A stretch of 64,000 bases of DNA from MR-S7 sp000400995. GTDB taxonomy: Bacteria; Pseudomonadota; Gammaproteobacteria; Burkholderiales; Burkholderiaceae_C. The stretch's first letter is position 1; every line of letters begins with the position of its first letter. The notes beneath the pieces are model-generated. The model was not told the DNA's origin. It saw nothing but the letters and a program-made list of their open reading frames with translations, and ran no database searches. The stretch covers positions 4,030,001 to 4,094,000 of the forward strand of contig NZ_CP152342.1 of NCBI RefSeq assembly GCF_045291395.1, read 5' to 3'. Shown here piece by piece: positions 34,446-42,465 of the stretch. The translations under genes were made by a program, and so were the position numbers.

Positions 34446-35252
34446 TCAGGCGCCGTGGCACTTCTTGTATTTCTTGCCGCTGCCGCACGGGCACGGGTCG
34501 TTGCGGCCGGGCTGGGCGCCCTTGACGATGGTTTCCTGGCGCGGGCCCAGGCTCTTCCAGAGCTGGCGCAGGTCGTAGACGCCCCAGATCGCCTCGCCGA
34601 ACACCTCCAGCCGGTCCTGGCTGGTGCTGGGCGGGCCGTTCTCGTCGTACATGCAGACCTCGGGCTTGCCGGTGTCGTCCTCGGTCAGGGCGACGATGGA
34701 CTCCAGCGCGCCGTCCAGCCACTGGGCGGCCTCCTTGTCGCGCGGGGCGGCCCAGTCGTCGGGCCAGTTCTCCACGGCGAACATGAAGCCCAGCGCCCAC
34801 ACCTGGCCAAACGAGGGGATGTCCTGGCCCTCCATCTCGCGGCGCTCTTCCTCGGGCAGGCTGGCGATGGCGCCACGCATGTCCATCACCTCGGGCTGGA
34901 AGGCGTTGTCGGCGTCCAGCGATTCGGCCTGCTCGTCCAGCTGCGCCGCCGCCTCGGCCAGGCGCAGCTCGCACAGCGCGAGGAAGCGCTGCTGCTGGGC
35001 CGCGTCCTTGAACGGCGCGATCAGGGGCAGCGCGTGGCCCTCGGCCCCTTCTTCGAGTGCCAGGCCGTCGCCCAGCAGCATGGGCAGCCATTCGGCCGCG
35101 GCAATCGGCCGGCGGGTGCAGACCAGGGCCGTCAGGAAGCCGTCGCAGAACTCCCACTGGGGCACGTCCTCCTCGCGCGAGCGCAGGTCGTCCAGCAGGG
35201 TGTCGAGTTCGTCGAGCTCATCGGGGCCCAGGGCGGGGGTGGGTTCGGTCAT
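34446..35252 (-). CDS. UPF0149/YecA family protein with SEC-C zinc motif
   Basis: A 268-residue protein. The helical N-terminal domain (LGPDELDELDTLLDDL, EFCDGFLTALVC) is the YgfB/YecA (UPF0149) fold. The C-terminus RNDPCPCGSGKKYKKCHGA is a SEC-C motif, CxC-x8-CH, that binds zinc in SecA and other proteins. Many bacteria carry such proteins and their function is not established. ATG at 35252 is used; a start 27 bp upstream is less likely. It converges on the patatin gene and is divergent from the kinase-like gene 26 bp away. Confidence 0.9.
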   Translation of the reverse strand: MTEPTPALGPDELDELDTLLDDLRSREEDVPQWEFCDGFLTALVCTRRPIAAAEWLPMLLGDGLALEEGAEGHALPLIAPFKDAAQQQRFLALCELRLAEAAAQLDEQAESLDADNAFQPEVMDMRGAIASLPEEERREMEGQDIPSFGQVWALGFMFAVENWPDDWAAPRDKEAAQWLDGALESIVALTEDDTGKPEVCMYDENGPPSTSQDRLEVFGEAIWGVYDLRQLWKSLGPRQETIVKGAQPGRNDPCPCGSGKKYKKCHGA

Positions 35253-35278
35253 GGCAATGCGTGTTCTAAGATCAATCA

Positions 35279-36121
35279 ATGAGTGTAGTGCCCGCCTCCC
35301 TGCCCCACGAAACCCCTGCCGGCCCGGCCGCGTTCCTCGCGCGGCAGTTGCCGCTGCAGCCCAAGCCCATCGACCACTACCTGCTGGGCGGCGACCAGGT
35401 GTGGCTCAAGCGCGCAGGCCCGGGCAACAGCGCATGGCGCTACCGCGTGCTCAGCGTGGCCGCCGCGCTGCTGCGCCTGCCCGTGCTGCGCCCGGTGCCC
35501 AACCCCGGCGGGCAGGCGGCCATCGCCACCGAGGTGCGCCGCCTGCGCGCGCTGGCCGCCCAGGGCGTGCGCGTGCCCGCCGTGCTGGCGGCCGAGCCCG
35601 GGGGCTTCCTGATGAGCCACCTGGGCGTGCCGGGGCAGGAGGCGCCGTCGCTGGCCAACGCGATCCGCGCCGCCGTGGCGCAAGGCGCGCCCGCCGTGCT
35701 GCCGCTGTGGACGCAGGGGCTGGAGCTGCTGCAGGAGGTGCATGGCCAGGGCCTGTGCCTGAGCCAGGCCTTCGCGCGCAACATGGTGATCTGCGCCGAC
35801 GGCGCGCTGGCCTGCGTGGATTTCGAGGACGATCCCGCCGCGGCCCTGCCGCTGGACGTGTGCCAGGTGCGCGACGTGCTGTGCTACCTGCACTCCACGG
35901 CGATCTACCTGGCCCACGCCCAGGCGCTGCCCGAGGCGCGCACGGTGTGGGACGCCTGGCTGGCCCGGCCGGTCTACGGCGAGGCGTTCCACGCCACGCT
36001 GCGCCAGACGGTGGCCCGCCTGGGCTGGCTGCGCCGCCTGCCGCAGGACCGCAGCTGGGGACGCGACGCGCAGCGTCTGCGCGCGGCCTACGACCTGCTG
36101 GCAAGCGCCGATCACTTCTGA
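35279..36121 (+). CDS. Kinase-like protein (BUD32/KdkA-type small-molecule or protein kinase)
   Basis: A 280-residue protein with the C-lobe pattern of a small kinase: the catalytic region LLQEVHGQGLCLSQAFARNM, with the Asn expected in the catalytic loop, followed by ALACVDFEDDPA, a DFG-equivalent DFE. An upstream lysine in DQVWLKRAGPGNSAWRYR could anchor ATP. The fold is like RIO/Kdo kinases, and the substrate is unknown. The ATG at 35279 follows a short AT-rich stretch. The stop overlaps a hairpin repeat. Confidence 0.75.
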   Translation: MSVVPASLPHETPAGPAAFLARQLPLQPKPIDHYLLGGDQVWLKRAGPGNSAWRYRVLSVAAALLRLPVLRPVPNPGGQAAIATEVRRLRALAAQGVRVPAVLAAEPGGFLMSHLGVPGQEAPSLANAIRAAVAQGAPAVLPLWTQGLELLQEVHGQGLCLSQAFARNMVICADGALACVDFEDDPAAALPLDVCQVRDVLCYLHSTAIYLAHAQALPEARTVWDAWLARPVYGEAFHATLRQTVARLGWLRRLPQDRSWGRDAQRLRAAYDLLASADHF

Positions 36122-36170
36122 ATCGATAGCTGCTTGCGCTTTATTGGTGGGCCTCAGAGTCATTTTTGGC
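36121..36170 (+). repeat. Hairpin repeat, copy 9
   Basis: AATCGATAGCTGCTTGCGCT with an eroded right half (GTGGGCCTCAGAGTCATTTT). It lies directly after the kinase-like gene. Confidence 0.65.
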
Positions 36171-36179
36171 CTGAAAAGC

Positions 36180-36214
36180 AAAACGCCCCGTGGCACGAAA
36201 GGCCAAGGGGCGTT
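36180..36214 (-). terminator. Rho-independent terminator of the 25-residue gene
   Basis: On the minus strand AACGCCCC-TTGGC pairs with GCCA-CGGGGCGTT around a short loop, followed by TTGCTTTTC. The stem is about 12 bp with one interruption and strong G/C content. It lies 19 bp after the stop of the small gene 36234-36311. Confidence 0.75.
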
Positions 36215-36233
36215 GCCACTGGGAGAAAGCCGT

Positions 36234-36311
36234 TTACTGGCTTGCGATCTCCAGATGGGCCGCACGGGCTTCCTGGATGAACTCGATGAGGGAAAGGATG
36301 GCTTCGCGCAT
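36234..36311 (-). CDS. Candidate 25-residue small protein
   Basis: A short reading frame encoding MREAILSLIEFIQEAR followed by AAHLEIASQ. Support comes from its surroundings: an AGGAG ribosome binding site 7 bp before the ATG, a strong terminator just after the stop and a palindromic, AT-rich region upstream. The peptide looks amphipathic-helical, with Leu/Ile on one face and Glu/Arg on the other. I do not recognise it. It lies in the 332-bp interval between the kinase-like gene and murA, which would otherwise be empty. Confidence 0.55.
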   Translation of the reverse strand: MREAILSLIEFIQEARAAHLEIASQ

Positions 36312-36375
36312 GGTGGACTCCTGTCAGAGATGCTCATCCGGTGCTGCGGCACGCATCTCAAGCGCCGCATGACAC

Positions 36376-36402
36376 AGGGTTAACATCTAAGGGTTAACCC
36401 TT
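36376..36402. promoter_or_regulatory. Palindrome and direct repeat upstream of the 25-residue gene
   Basis: AAGGGTTAACCCTT (36389-36402) is a perfect 14-bp palindrome. AGGGTTAAC also occurs at 36376-36384, 14 bp away from the same bases in the palindrome. On the minus strand TATACT lies 8-13 bp upstream of the palindrome and could be a -10 element, so a repressor bound here would cover the transcription start. The regulator is unknown. Confidence 0.5.
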
Positions 36403-36453
36403 GGTATAAGTATAAACCACAATGCGCACCGTTGCTGCACCGCAGCAATAACC

Positions 36454-37755
36454 TCACTCGTCGCTGGTCCACTCCACGCGCGCGCCCAGGCTGCGCAGGT
36501 TTTCCACGAAGTGCGGGTGGGCGCGGCGGATGGGCACGGCGTTGCGGATCTCCGAGCGCCCCTCGATGCTGGCCGCCACCATGAACAGGGCGATGGCCAC
36601 GCGGATGATGTAGGGGCTCTCCACCACGGCCGGCGTGAGCTGCCCCCCGCCGAAGGTGACGATGCGGTGCGGGTCGGACTGGTAGACGTGCGCGCCGAAC
36701 TTCGACAGCTCGCCCGTCCAGCCCAGCGCGCCGTCGTACACCTTGTTCCAGAACATGGCGTTGCCCTGCGCGCGCACGCCCAGGGCGATGAAGATGGGCA
36801 GCAGGTCCACGGGGAAATAGGGCCAGGGGGCGGCCTCCACCTTGGTGAGCACGTTGGCGGTGAAGGGCGTCTGCACGGCCAGCGGGCCGTCCACGTGCGC
36901 GCGCGACCAGCCGTCCGCGTGCTCCACGCGCACGCCGAACTTGGCGAAGGTGCGGTCGATCAGCGGGAAGTTCTCCGGCGCGCTGTTCCTGACCTGCACG
37001 TCGCCGCCGGTGATGGCGCCCAGCGCGAGGAAGGTGGTGATCTCGTGGAAGTCCTCGTCGAAGCGGAATTCGCCGCCGCCCAGCGCCGCCCCGCCGTGCA
37101 CCGTGAGCCGCGAGGTGCCCACGCCCTCGATGCGCGCGCCCAGCATCTGCATGAAGCGGCAGAACTCCTGCACGTGCGGCTCCGACGCCGCGTTGGTGAG
37201 CGTGGACGCGCCCGGCGCGGCCACGGCGCAGAGCACGAAGTTCTCGGTGGTGGTGACCGAGGCGTAGTCCAGCCAGTGGTGCACGGGCGTGAGCGACGCA
37301 CCGCGCCGCACGAGCAGCGAGCCCTGCGTGCGCTCCACCTGCGCGCCGAAGTGGCGCAGCACCTCCACGTGCGGGTCGATCTCGCGCACGCCCAGCGTGC
37401 AGCCCTTCACGTTGTCCTCCAGCCGCGCCACGCCGAAGCGCGCCAGCAGCGGCGGCACCAGCATGATGGACGAGCGCATCTCCTCGGGCAGGCGGTGCGT
37501 GGCGGCGTCGAAGTGCGTGTCCCGGTGGTGCAGCTCCAGCACGCCGCTGGCGTGGTCCATGCGGACCTGGCTGCCCAGGGTGCGGAAGATGTCGAGGATC
37601 TTGCGCACATCGGTGATGTCGGGCACGCCGACGAGGCGCAGCGGCGCGCGCGTGAGCAGCGTGGCGCAGAGGATGGGCAGCACCGCGTTCTTGTTGGCCG
37701 ACGGCGTGATGCGGCCGCGCAGCGGCGTGCCGCCGTGGACGATGAGGTTGGACAT
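36454..37755 (-). CDS. murA: Divergent MurA-like UDP-N-acetylglucosamine 1-carboxyvinyltransferase
   Basis: A 433-residue EPSP-synthase-fold enzyme transferring enolpyruvate from PEP to UDP-GlcNAc, the first committed step of peptidoglycan synthesis. The substrate Lys-Asn pair is in PSANKNAVLPILCA near residue 20. The PEP-binding Cys loop is present as VKGCTLGVREIDPHVEVL with the Cys kept. The C-terminal arginine region is RNAVPIRRAHPHFVENL, unlike the usual RGYE. The sequence departs from standard MurA in several conserved loops, so this may be a second copy or a specialised variant. A hairpin TTGCTGC-GGTGCAGCAA follows the stop. Confidence 0.85.
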   Translation of the reverse strand: MSNLIVHGGTPLRGRITPSANKNAVLPILCATLLTRAPLRLVGVPDITDVRKILDIFRTLGSQVRMDHASGVLELHHRDTHFDAATHRLPEEMRSSIMLVPPLLARFGVARLEDNVKGCTLGVREIDPHVEVLRHFGAQVERTQGSLLVRRGASLTPVHHWLDYASVTTTENFVLCAVAAPGASTLTNAASEPHVQEFCRFMQMLGARIEGVGTSRLTVHGGAALGGGEFRFDEDFHEITTFLALGAITGGDVQVRNSAPENFPLIDRTFAKFGVRVEHADGWSRAHVDGPLAVQTPFTANVLTKVEAAPWPYFPVDLLPIFIALGVRAQGNAMFWNKVYDGALGWTGELSKFGAHVYQSDPHRIVTFGGGQLTPAVVESPYIIRVAIALFMVAASIEGRSEIRNAVPIRRAHPHFVENLRSLGARVEWTSDE

Positions 37756-37851
37756 GGCCTGGATTCGGAAAAAGGCAGGCCGGCACTGTAGCGCCAACCG
37801 GCTGCCCTCCCCGGCACAATGGCCGTTCCCGATACACAAGGAGACAAGCGC

Positions 37852-38815
37852 ATGAAGCTCACCGCCGCCGTGGCACAGACCGCCACCGTCCTGTTCGACA
37901 CCCCCGCCACGCTGGCGCGCGCCGAGGGCCTGATGGCCGAGGCCGCCCGGCGCGGCGCGCAGGTGATCGTGTTCCCCGAGGCCTTCATCGGCGGCTACCC
38001 CAAGGGCGCGGACTTCCACATCTTCGTGGGCGCGCGCACGCCCGAGGGCCGGCGCGAGTTCCAGAAATACTGGAGCGCGGCCGTCACGCTGGACGGCCCC
38101 GAGATCGTGCAGCTCGCCCAGGCCGCGGCCGCGCACCAGCTGTATGTGTGCGTGGGCATCATCGAGCGCGACGGCGGCACGCTGTACTGCACCGCCGTCT
38201 ACCTGGGGCCTCAAGGCCAGGTGCTGGGCCACCACCGCAAGCTCATGCCCACGGCGCTGGAGCGCATCATGTGGGGCTACGGCGACGGCTCTACGCTGCA
38301 GGCGGTGGACACGCCCTGGGGCAAGCTGGGCGCGGTGATCTGCTGGGAGAACTACATGCCCGCGATGCGCATGGCCATGTACCAGCAGCGCGTGGCGCTC
38401 TACTGCGCGCCCACGGCCGACGACCGCGCCACCTGGATCAGCAGCATGCAGCACATCGCCATGGAGGGGGCGCTGCTTCGTGCTGTCGGCCTGCCAGCAC
38501 CTGCGCCGCGCGCAGTTCCCCATGGACGCGATGCACAACCGCCTGCCCGAGGCGCCCGACACGGTGCTGATGCGCGGCGGCAGCTGCATCGTGAGTCCGC
38601 TGGGCAAGGTGCTGGCCGGGCCGGTCTACGACGAGGACACGCTGCTCACCGCCGAGCTGGACCTGGACGAGATCGCGCAGGGCCAGTTCGACTTCGACCC
38701 CGTGGGCCACTACGCGCGGCCGGACGTGTTCCAGCTCGCCGTCAACACCGCGCCGCAGCGCGCGGTGTACGCGGCGGCGGGCGCCACCACGGTGGTCACA
38801 CCGCCTGCGGAGTGA
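37852..38815 (+). CDS. Nitrilase-family carbon-nitrogen hydrolase (one frame break)
   Basis: A 320-residue protein after removing one G from the run 38466-38470. The catalytic triad is visible: Glu in VIVFPEAFIGGYPKG, Lys in LGHHRKLMPTALERI and Cys in GAVICWENYMPAMRMAMYQ. The restored junction reads MEGRCFVLSACQHL, which matches nitrilases. AAGGAGACAAG lies just before the ATG. The C-terminal part DLDEIAQGQFDFDPVGHYARPD is typical of true nitrilases, which hydrolyse organic nitriles to acids and ammonia; the substrate is unknown. It overlaps the convergent PIN gene by 20 bp. Confidence 0.88.
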
Positions 38816-39284
38816 GTGCAACCGCTTCCAAAACGATAGCTGTCACCGCTTGCGTATCCTGCGTGAGCAGCCGTTTTCGCATGCAAAGCACCGCCTTGTC
38901 CTTGGACACGAGGATGGCGCGGTGCGCCACGGCCAGGTCGATGAACTTCTGGTCATCGGTGTCCTTGCAGGCCCAGGGCGCGCGCGGGGCCACGTCCGCG
39001 CGCTGCGCGCCCGCGTCGAACGCGGCCAGCACGTCCTGCGCGGTCACGCCATAGAACTGCATGCGCGGCTGCAGGTGGGTGTAGTCGAGCACGCGCTCCA
39101 GCTCGTCGCGCATGACCTGCGTGGCGATCCAGCGCAGCCGCCCCCCGGCGAGCAGCGTGCGGATGGAGGCCACCCGCGGGTCGGCGAAGATGAACAGGTC
39201 GAGCACGATGTTGGTGTCGAGCACCACGGTGCGCGGGGCGTCGCCCGCCTCCTGCGCATTCCAGCGCAGCACGGGGCGCGTCAC
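38796..39284 (-). CDS. PIN-domain protein, putative ribonuclease
   Basis: A 162-residue PIN-domain protein of the putative toxin COG1569 type. The acidic metal site has Asp in VVLDTNIVLDLFIF, Glu in MRDELERVL and the pair in CKDTDDQKFIDLAV. The GTG start overlaps the stop of the upstream methyltransferase gene (GTGA). No antitoxin-like gene lies beside it, so a free-standing RNase role is as likely as a toxin. The last 15 residues are partly encoded by an eroded hairpin repeat. Confidence 0.8.
   Translation of the reverse strand: MTRPVLRWNAQEAGDAPRTVVLDTNIVLDLFIFADPRVASIRTLLAGGRLRWIATQVMRDELERVLDYTHLQPRMQFYGVTAQDVLAAFDAGAQRADVAPRAPWACKDTDDQKFIDLAVAHRAILVSKDKAVLCMRKRLLTQDTQAVTAIVLEAVALTPQAV
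38827..38863 (+). repeat. Hairpin repeat, copy 10 (eroded, in the PIN gene)
   Basis: AAAACGATAGCTGTCACCGC then TTGCGTATCCTGCG. Only the left half is clear. It overlaps the 3' part of the PIN gene. Confidence 0.4.
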
Positions 39285-40525
39285 GCTTCGCCTTCCGGGC
39301 GCTGGCGCACCGCGCCCTTGACCATGTCGAAGCGGAACAGGCGGCACTCGATGGGACCGTTCCACATCGGCACGCGGCGCGATTCCTTCAGGCGCATCTT
39401 GCCGGGCAGCTTGAGGTCGGGCGTGAGCATCCAGGCCTGCCAGCCCGCATAGTGCTTCTTCCAGTGCGTGGCGAGCTGGGCGAAGAAGTCCACGCCGTCC
39501 TCGGTCTGCGCGGTTTCGCGGCCCGCACGCTCCACCACGCCCATGCGCTCGCGTGCGCTGCGCCCGGCCGTGCCGGCGGCGGCGATGCGCTCGCCATAGG
39601 GCGGGTTGAGCAGCATCACGCCCGGCTGCTCGCAAGGCGGCATGCGCTGCAGCGCGTCGCCGCCGCGCAGCTGCACGGCGTGGGCCACCCCCGCGCGCTC
39701 GGCGTTGCGCTGGGCGAAGTCCACCATGCGGTGCGACACGTCACTGCCGAAAATGGGCGTAGCGCTTGCCTGGATTGCGCCAGCAGCTTCTTCTTTGATA
39801 GCAGACCAGATGTGCGCCTGGTAGGGCAACAGCCGCTCGAAGGCGAAACGGCGCTTGCCGCCCGGCGGGATACGGCAGGCGATCTGCGCGGCCTCGATGG
39901 CGATGGTGCCGCTGCCGCAGCAGGGGTCGTAGAGCGGCGCGTCGGCCTGCCAGCCGGTGGCGGCGATCATGGCGGCGGCCAGGGTTTCCTTGAGCGGGGC
40001 GTCGCCCTTGTCCTCGCGCCAGCCGCGCTTGAACAGGGGCTCGCCGCTGGTGTCGATGTAGAGCGTGGCCTGGTCGCTGGTCAGGTGCAGGTGGATGCGC
40101 ACGTCGGGCCGCTGCGTGTCCACGTCGGGGCGGCTGCCGCCCTTGGCGCGGAAGCGGTCGGCCACGGCGTCCTTCACGCGCAGCGCGGCGAAGTTCAGGC
40201 TCTTGAGCGGGCTGTGCTGGGCCGTCACCTCCACCTTGAAGCTCTGGCGTGCGGTGAACCAGATCTCCCAGGCCACGTCGCCCGCGAGGGCGTAGAGGTC
40301 GTTCTCGCCCCGGTAGGGCCGCTGGGCGAGCTGCACCAGCACGCGCTGCGCGAGGCGGCTGTGCAGGTTGAGCCGCAGCGCATCGCGCCACGAGGCCTGG
40401 AGCAGCACGCCGCCGCGCCCGACCAGCAGGTCGTGCCCGGTCAGGCCCGTGAGGGCGTGCACCTCGTCGGCCAGGAAGCCCTCGACGCCGGCGGCGCAGG
40501 GCAAAAACAGTTGCAGGGAATTCAT
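39281..40525 (-). CDS. rlmL: THUMP-domain 23S rRNA guanine-N2 methyltransferase, RlmL-like
   Basis: A 414-residue enzyme. A THUMP RNA-binding domain covers about 45-155 and is followed by a class I SAM-dependent methyltransferase with DPCCGSGTIAIEAA (SAM loop), FGSDVSHRMVDFAQRNAERAG and the catalytic MLLNPPYGER. The E. coli equivalent is the first half of RlmKL, which makes m2G2445; here it stands alone. ATG at 40525 is preferred to one 12 bp upstream. The methyltransferase domain contains an in-frame hairpin repeat encoding AIKEEAAGAIQASATPIFG. Confidence 0.9.
   Translation of the reverse strand: MNSLQLFLPCAAGVEGFLADEVHALTGLTGHDLLVGRGGVLLQASWRDALRLNLHSRLAQRVLVQLAQRPYRGENDLYALAGDVAWEIWFTARQSFKVEVTAQHSPLKSLNFAALRVKDAVADRFRAKGGSRPDVDTQRPDVRIHLHLTSDQATLYIDTSGEPLFKRGWREDKGDAPLKETLAAAMIAATGWQADAPLYDPCCGSGTIAIEAAQIACRIPPGGKRRFAFERLLPYQAHIWSAIKEEAAGAIQASATPIFGSDVSHRMVDFAQRNAERAGVAHAVQLRGGDALQRMPPCEQPGVMLLNPPYGERIAAAGTAGRSARERMGVVERAGRETAQTEDGVDFFAQLATHWKKHYAGWQAWMLTPDLKLPGKMRLKESRRVPMWNGPIECRLFRFDMVKGAVRQRPEGEA
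39754..39805 (-). repeat. Hairpin repeat, copy 11 (inside rlmL)
   Basis: Read on the minus strand it has GCTATCAAAG, AGCTGCTGGCGC, a spacer, CAAGCGCTACGCCCATTTT. It is read through in frame and lies between the SAM-loop region and the FGSDVS strand. Confidence 0.7.
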
Positions 40526-40596
40526 AAGATGCGCCAAGGATAAGCGGGCCGGGCCTCTGGATCACAATCCATGCTCCATTTCCCAAAGCTCCTCCC

Positions 40597-42420
40597 ATGT
40601 TCCACACCCTGCGCGCACGGCTGATCGGCGCCTGCATCGCCATTGCCACGCTCTCCCTCGTCGCCCTGTCGGCCGTGACTTTCCTGGCCGTGCGCAGCGA
40701 CACCCTCTCGACGCTGGACGACCGCATGGGCCGCTTCACGCGCCTGTATGCGCAGGAGCTGGCGCAATGGGCCCGCGACAAGCAGCGCCTGACCAGCTCC
40801 CTCAAGCTGGCGGTGCCGCAGGCCGAGCCCCTGCCCTTCCTGCAGGCAGCCCAGCAGGCCGGTCTGGACGAGGCCTTCTTCGTGCTGGCCGACAAACGCA
40901 ACGTCTTCACCACGCCGCGCCCGCCGGGCTACGACGGCACGACGCGCGCCTGGTACAAGCAGGCCGTGGCGGCGGGCGGGCCGGCCATCACGCCGGTCTA
41001 TCCCGACTCGGCCACGGGCAAGCTCACGGTGAGCTTCGTCGAGCCGGTGCTCCAGGGCGGGCAGGTCGCCGCCGTGGTCGGGGCCGACATGCTGCTGGAG
41101 TCGGTGATCCAGAAGGTCAACAGCATCCACCCCACGGACAAGAGCTTCGCCGTGCTGCTCGACGGCACGAACGCCACCATCCTCGCGCACGCGCGGCCTG
41201 AGCTGGCGCTCAAGCCCGTGACCGACCTGGCACCCGGCTTCGACGCCGCGCTGGTCGCCCGCCTGGCCGCGCAAGGCGGCCATGCCGAGGTGGAGATCGA
41301 CGGCGCCGTGCAGATGGTCTATGCCGCCAAGGTCGAAGGTACGCCGTGGGTCCTGACCGTCGCGGCCGACAAGGCCGAGGCCACCGCCGCCCTGAGCGTG
41401 CTGATGCGCACGGCCGCCGCCATCGCCGCGCTGTGCGTGCTGGCCGCAGGGGCGCTGGTGACGGTGTTCGTCAGCCGCCAGCTGCGCCGCCTGGTGGTGG
41501 TGCGCGATGCGCTGGAGGACATCGCCTCCGGCGAGGGCGACCTGACGCGCCGCATGGACGCCACGGGCCGCGACGAGCTCACGCAGATCGCCAGCGCCTT
41601 CAACCGCTTCGCCGACAAGATCGCCGCCGTGCTGCTGCGCATCCGCGAATCGTCCGAATCCGTGCGCCTGGCCTCCAGCGAGATCGCCAGCGGCAACCAG
41701 GACCTGTCGGCCCGCACCGAGCAGCAGGCCAGCTCGCTGGAGCAGACCGCCGCCGCCATGGAGCAGCTCACCGCCACCGTGCAGCAGAACGCCGAGAACG
41801 CCGCGCAGGCCAACCAGCTCGCCGCCAGCGCCTCGCAGGTGGCCGGCCACGGCGGGGGCGTCGTGCAGCAGGTGGTGCAGACCATGGGCGGCATCGACGC
41901 GGCCTCGCGCAAGATCGTGGACATCATCCAGGTGATCGACGGCATTGCGTTCCAGACCAACATCCTGGCCCTGAACGCGGCCGTGGAAGCCGCGCGCGCG
42001 GGCGAACAGGGCCGGGGCTTCGCCGTGGTGGCCGGCGAGGTGCGCACCCTGGCGCAGCGCAGCGCCACGGCGGCCAAGGAGATCAAGGCGCTGATCGACG
42101 ACTCGGTGCAGCAGGTCGGCGCGGGCAGCCGCCTGGTGCAGGACGCGGGCACCACCATGCAGGAGGTGGTGGAGAGCATCCGCCGCGTCACGGCCATCGT
42201 GGCCGAGATCAGCAACGCCAGCCGCGAGCAGAGCAACGGCATCACCGAGATCGGCGGCGCCGTCGCCCAGATGGACCAGGGCACCCAGCAGAACGCCGCG
42301 CTGGTGGAGCAAGCCACCGCCGCCGCGCAATCGCTGCAGCAGCAGGCCCACGACCTGGCCGAGGTGGTCGCGGGCTTCAAGCTGCCGCAGGGCGCCGCGG
42401 CGCAAAGACTCCTTCATTGA
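40597..42420 (+). CDS. Methyl-accepting chemotaxis protein with double-CACHE-type sensor
   Basis: A 607-residue chemoreceptor. The first membrane span is at about 9-31. A periplasmic domain to about 265 follows, with the CACHE signature TRAWYKQAVAAGGPAITPVY and SFVEPVLQGGQVAAVVGADM, which binds small ligands such as amino or organic acids. A second span (about 270-290), a HAMP domain and the signalling hairpin with DGIAFQTNILALNAAVEAAR complete it. There is no CheR-docking pentapeptide, unlike the receptor at 10788-12542. The stop codon TGA is the first triplet of a hairpin repeat (TGATAG). Confidence 0.95.
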   Translation: MFHTLRARLIGACIAIATLSLVALSAVTFLAVRSDTLSTLDDRMGRFTRLYAQELAQWARDKQRLTSSLKLAVPQAEPLPFLQAAQQAGLDEAFFVLADKRNVFTTPRPPGYDGTTRAWYKQAVAAGGPAITPVYPDSATGKLTVSFVEPVLQGGQVAAVVGADMLLESVIQKVNSIHPTDKSFAVLLDGTNATILAHARPELALKPVTDLAPGFDAALVARLAAQGGHAEVEIDGAVQMVYAAKVEGTPWVLTVAADKAEATAALSVLMRTAAAIAALCVLAAGALVTVFVSRQLRRLVVVRDALEDIASGEGDLTRRMDATGRDELTQIASAFNRFADKIAAVLLRIRESSESVRLASSEIASGNQDLSARTEQQASSLEQTAAAMEQLTATVQQNAENAAQANQLAASASQVAGHGGGVVQQVVQTMGGIDAASRKIVDIIQVIDGIAFQTNILALNAAVEAARAGEQGRGFAVVAGEVRTLAQRSATAAKEIKALIDDSVQQVGAGSRLVQDAGTTMQEVVESIRRVTAIVAEISNASREQSNGITEIGGAVAQMDQGTQQNAALVEQATAAAQSLQQQAHDLAEVVAGFKLPQGAAAQRLLH

Positions 42421-42464
42421 TAGCTCCCAGCGCTTGATGGGCAAGCGCTGGAGCCTATTTTTCC
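42417..42464 (+). repeat. Hairpin repeat, copy 12, terminator-like
   Basis: TTGATAGCTCCCAGCGCTTG, spacer, then CAAGCGCTGGAGCCTATTTT. The arms CCAGCGCTTG and CAAGCGCTGG pair perfectly over 10 bp and a T-run follows, so it resembles a Rho-independent terminator. It lies between the convergent chemoreceptor and M36 protease genes. Confidence 0.85.
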
Positions 42465-42465
42465 T

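Noticed and set aside
36432..36448. Hairpin TTGCTGC-ACC-GCAGCAA next to the murA 3' end
   Set aside because: The stem is only 7 bp and no U-run follows on the murA strand. It may be a weak terminator but is not called.
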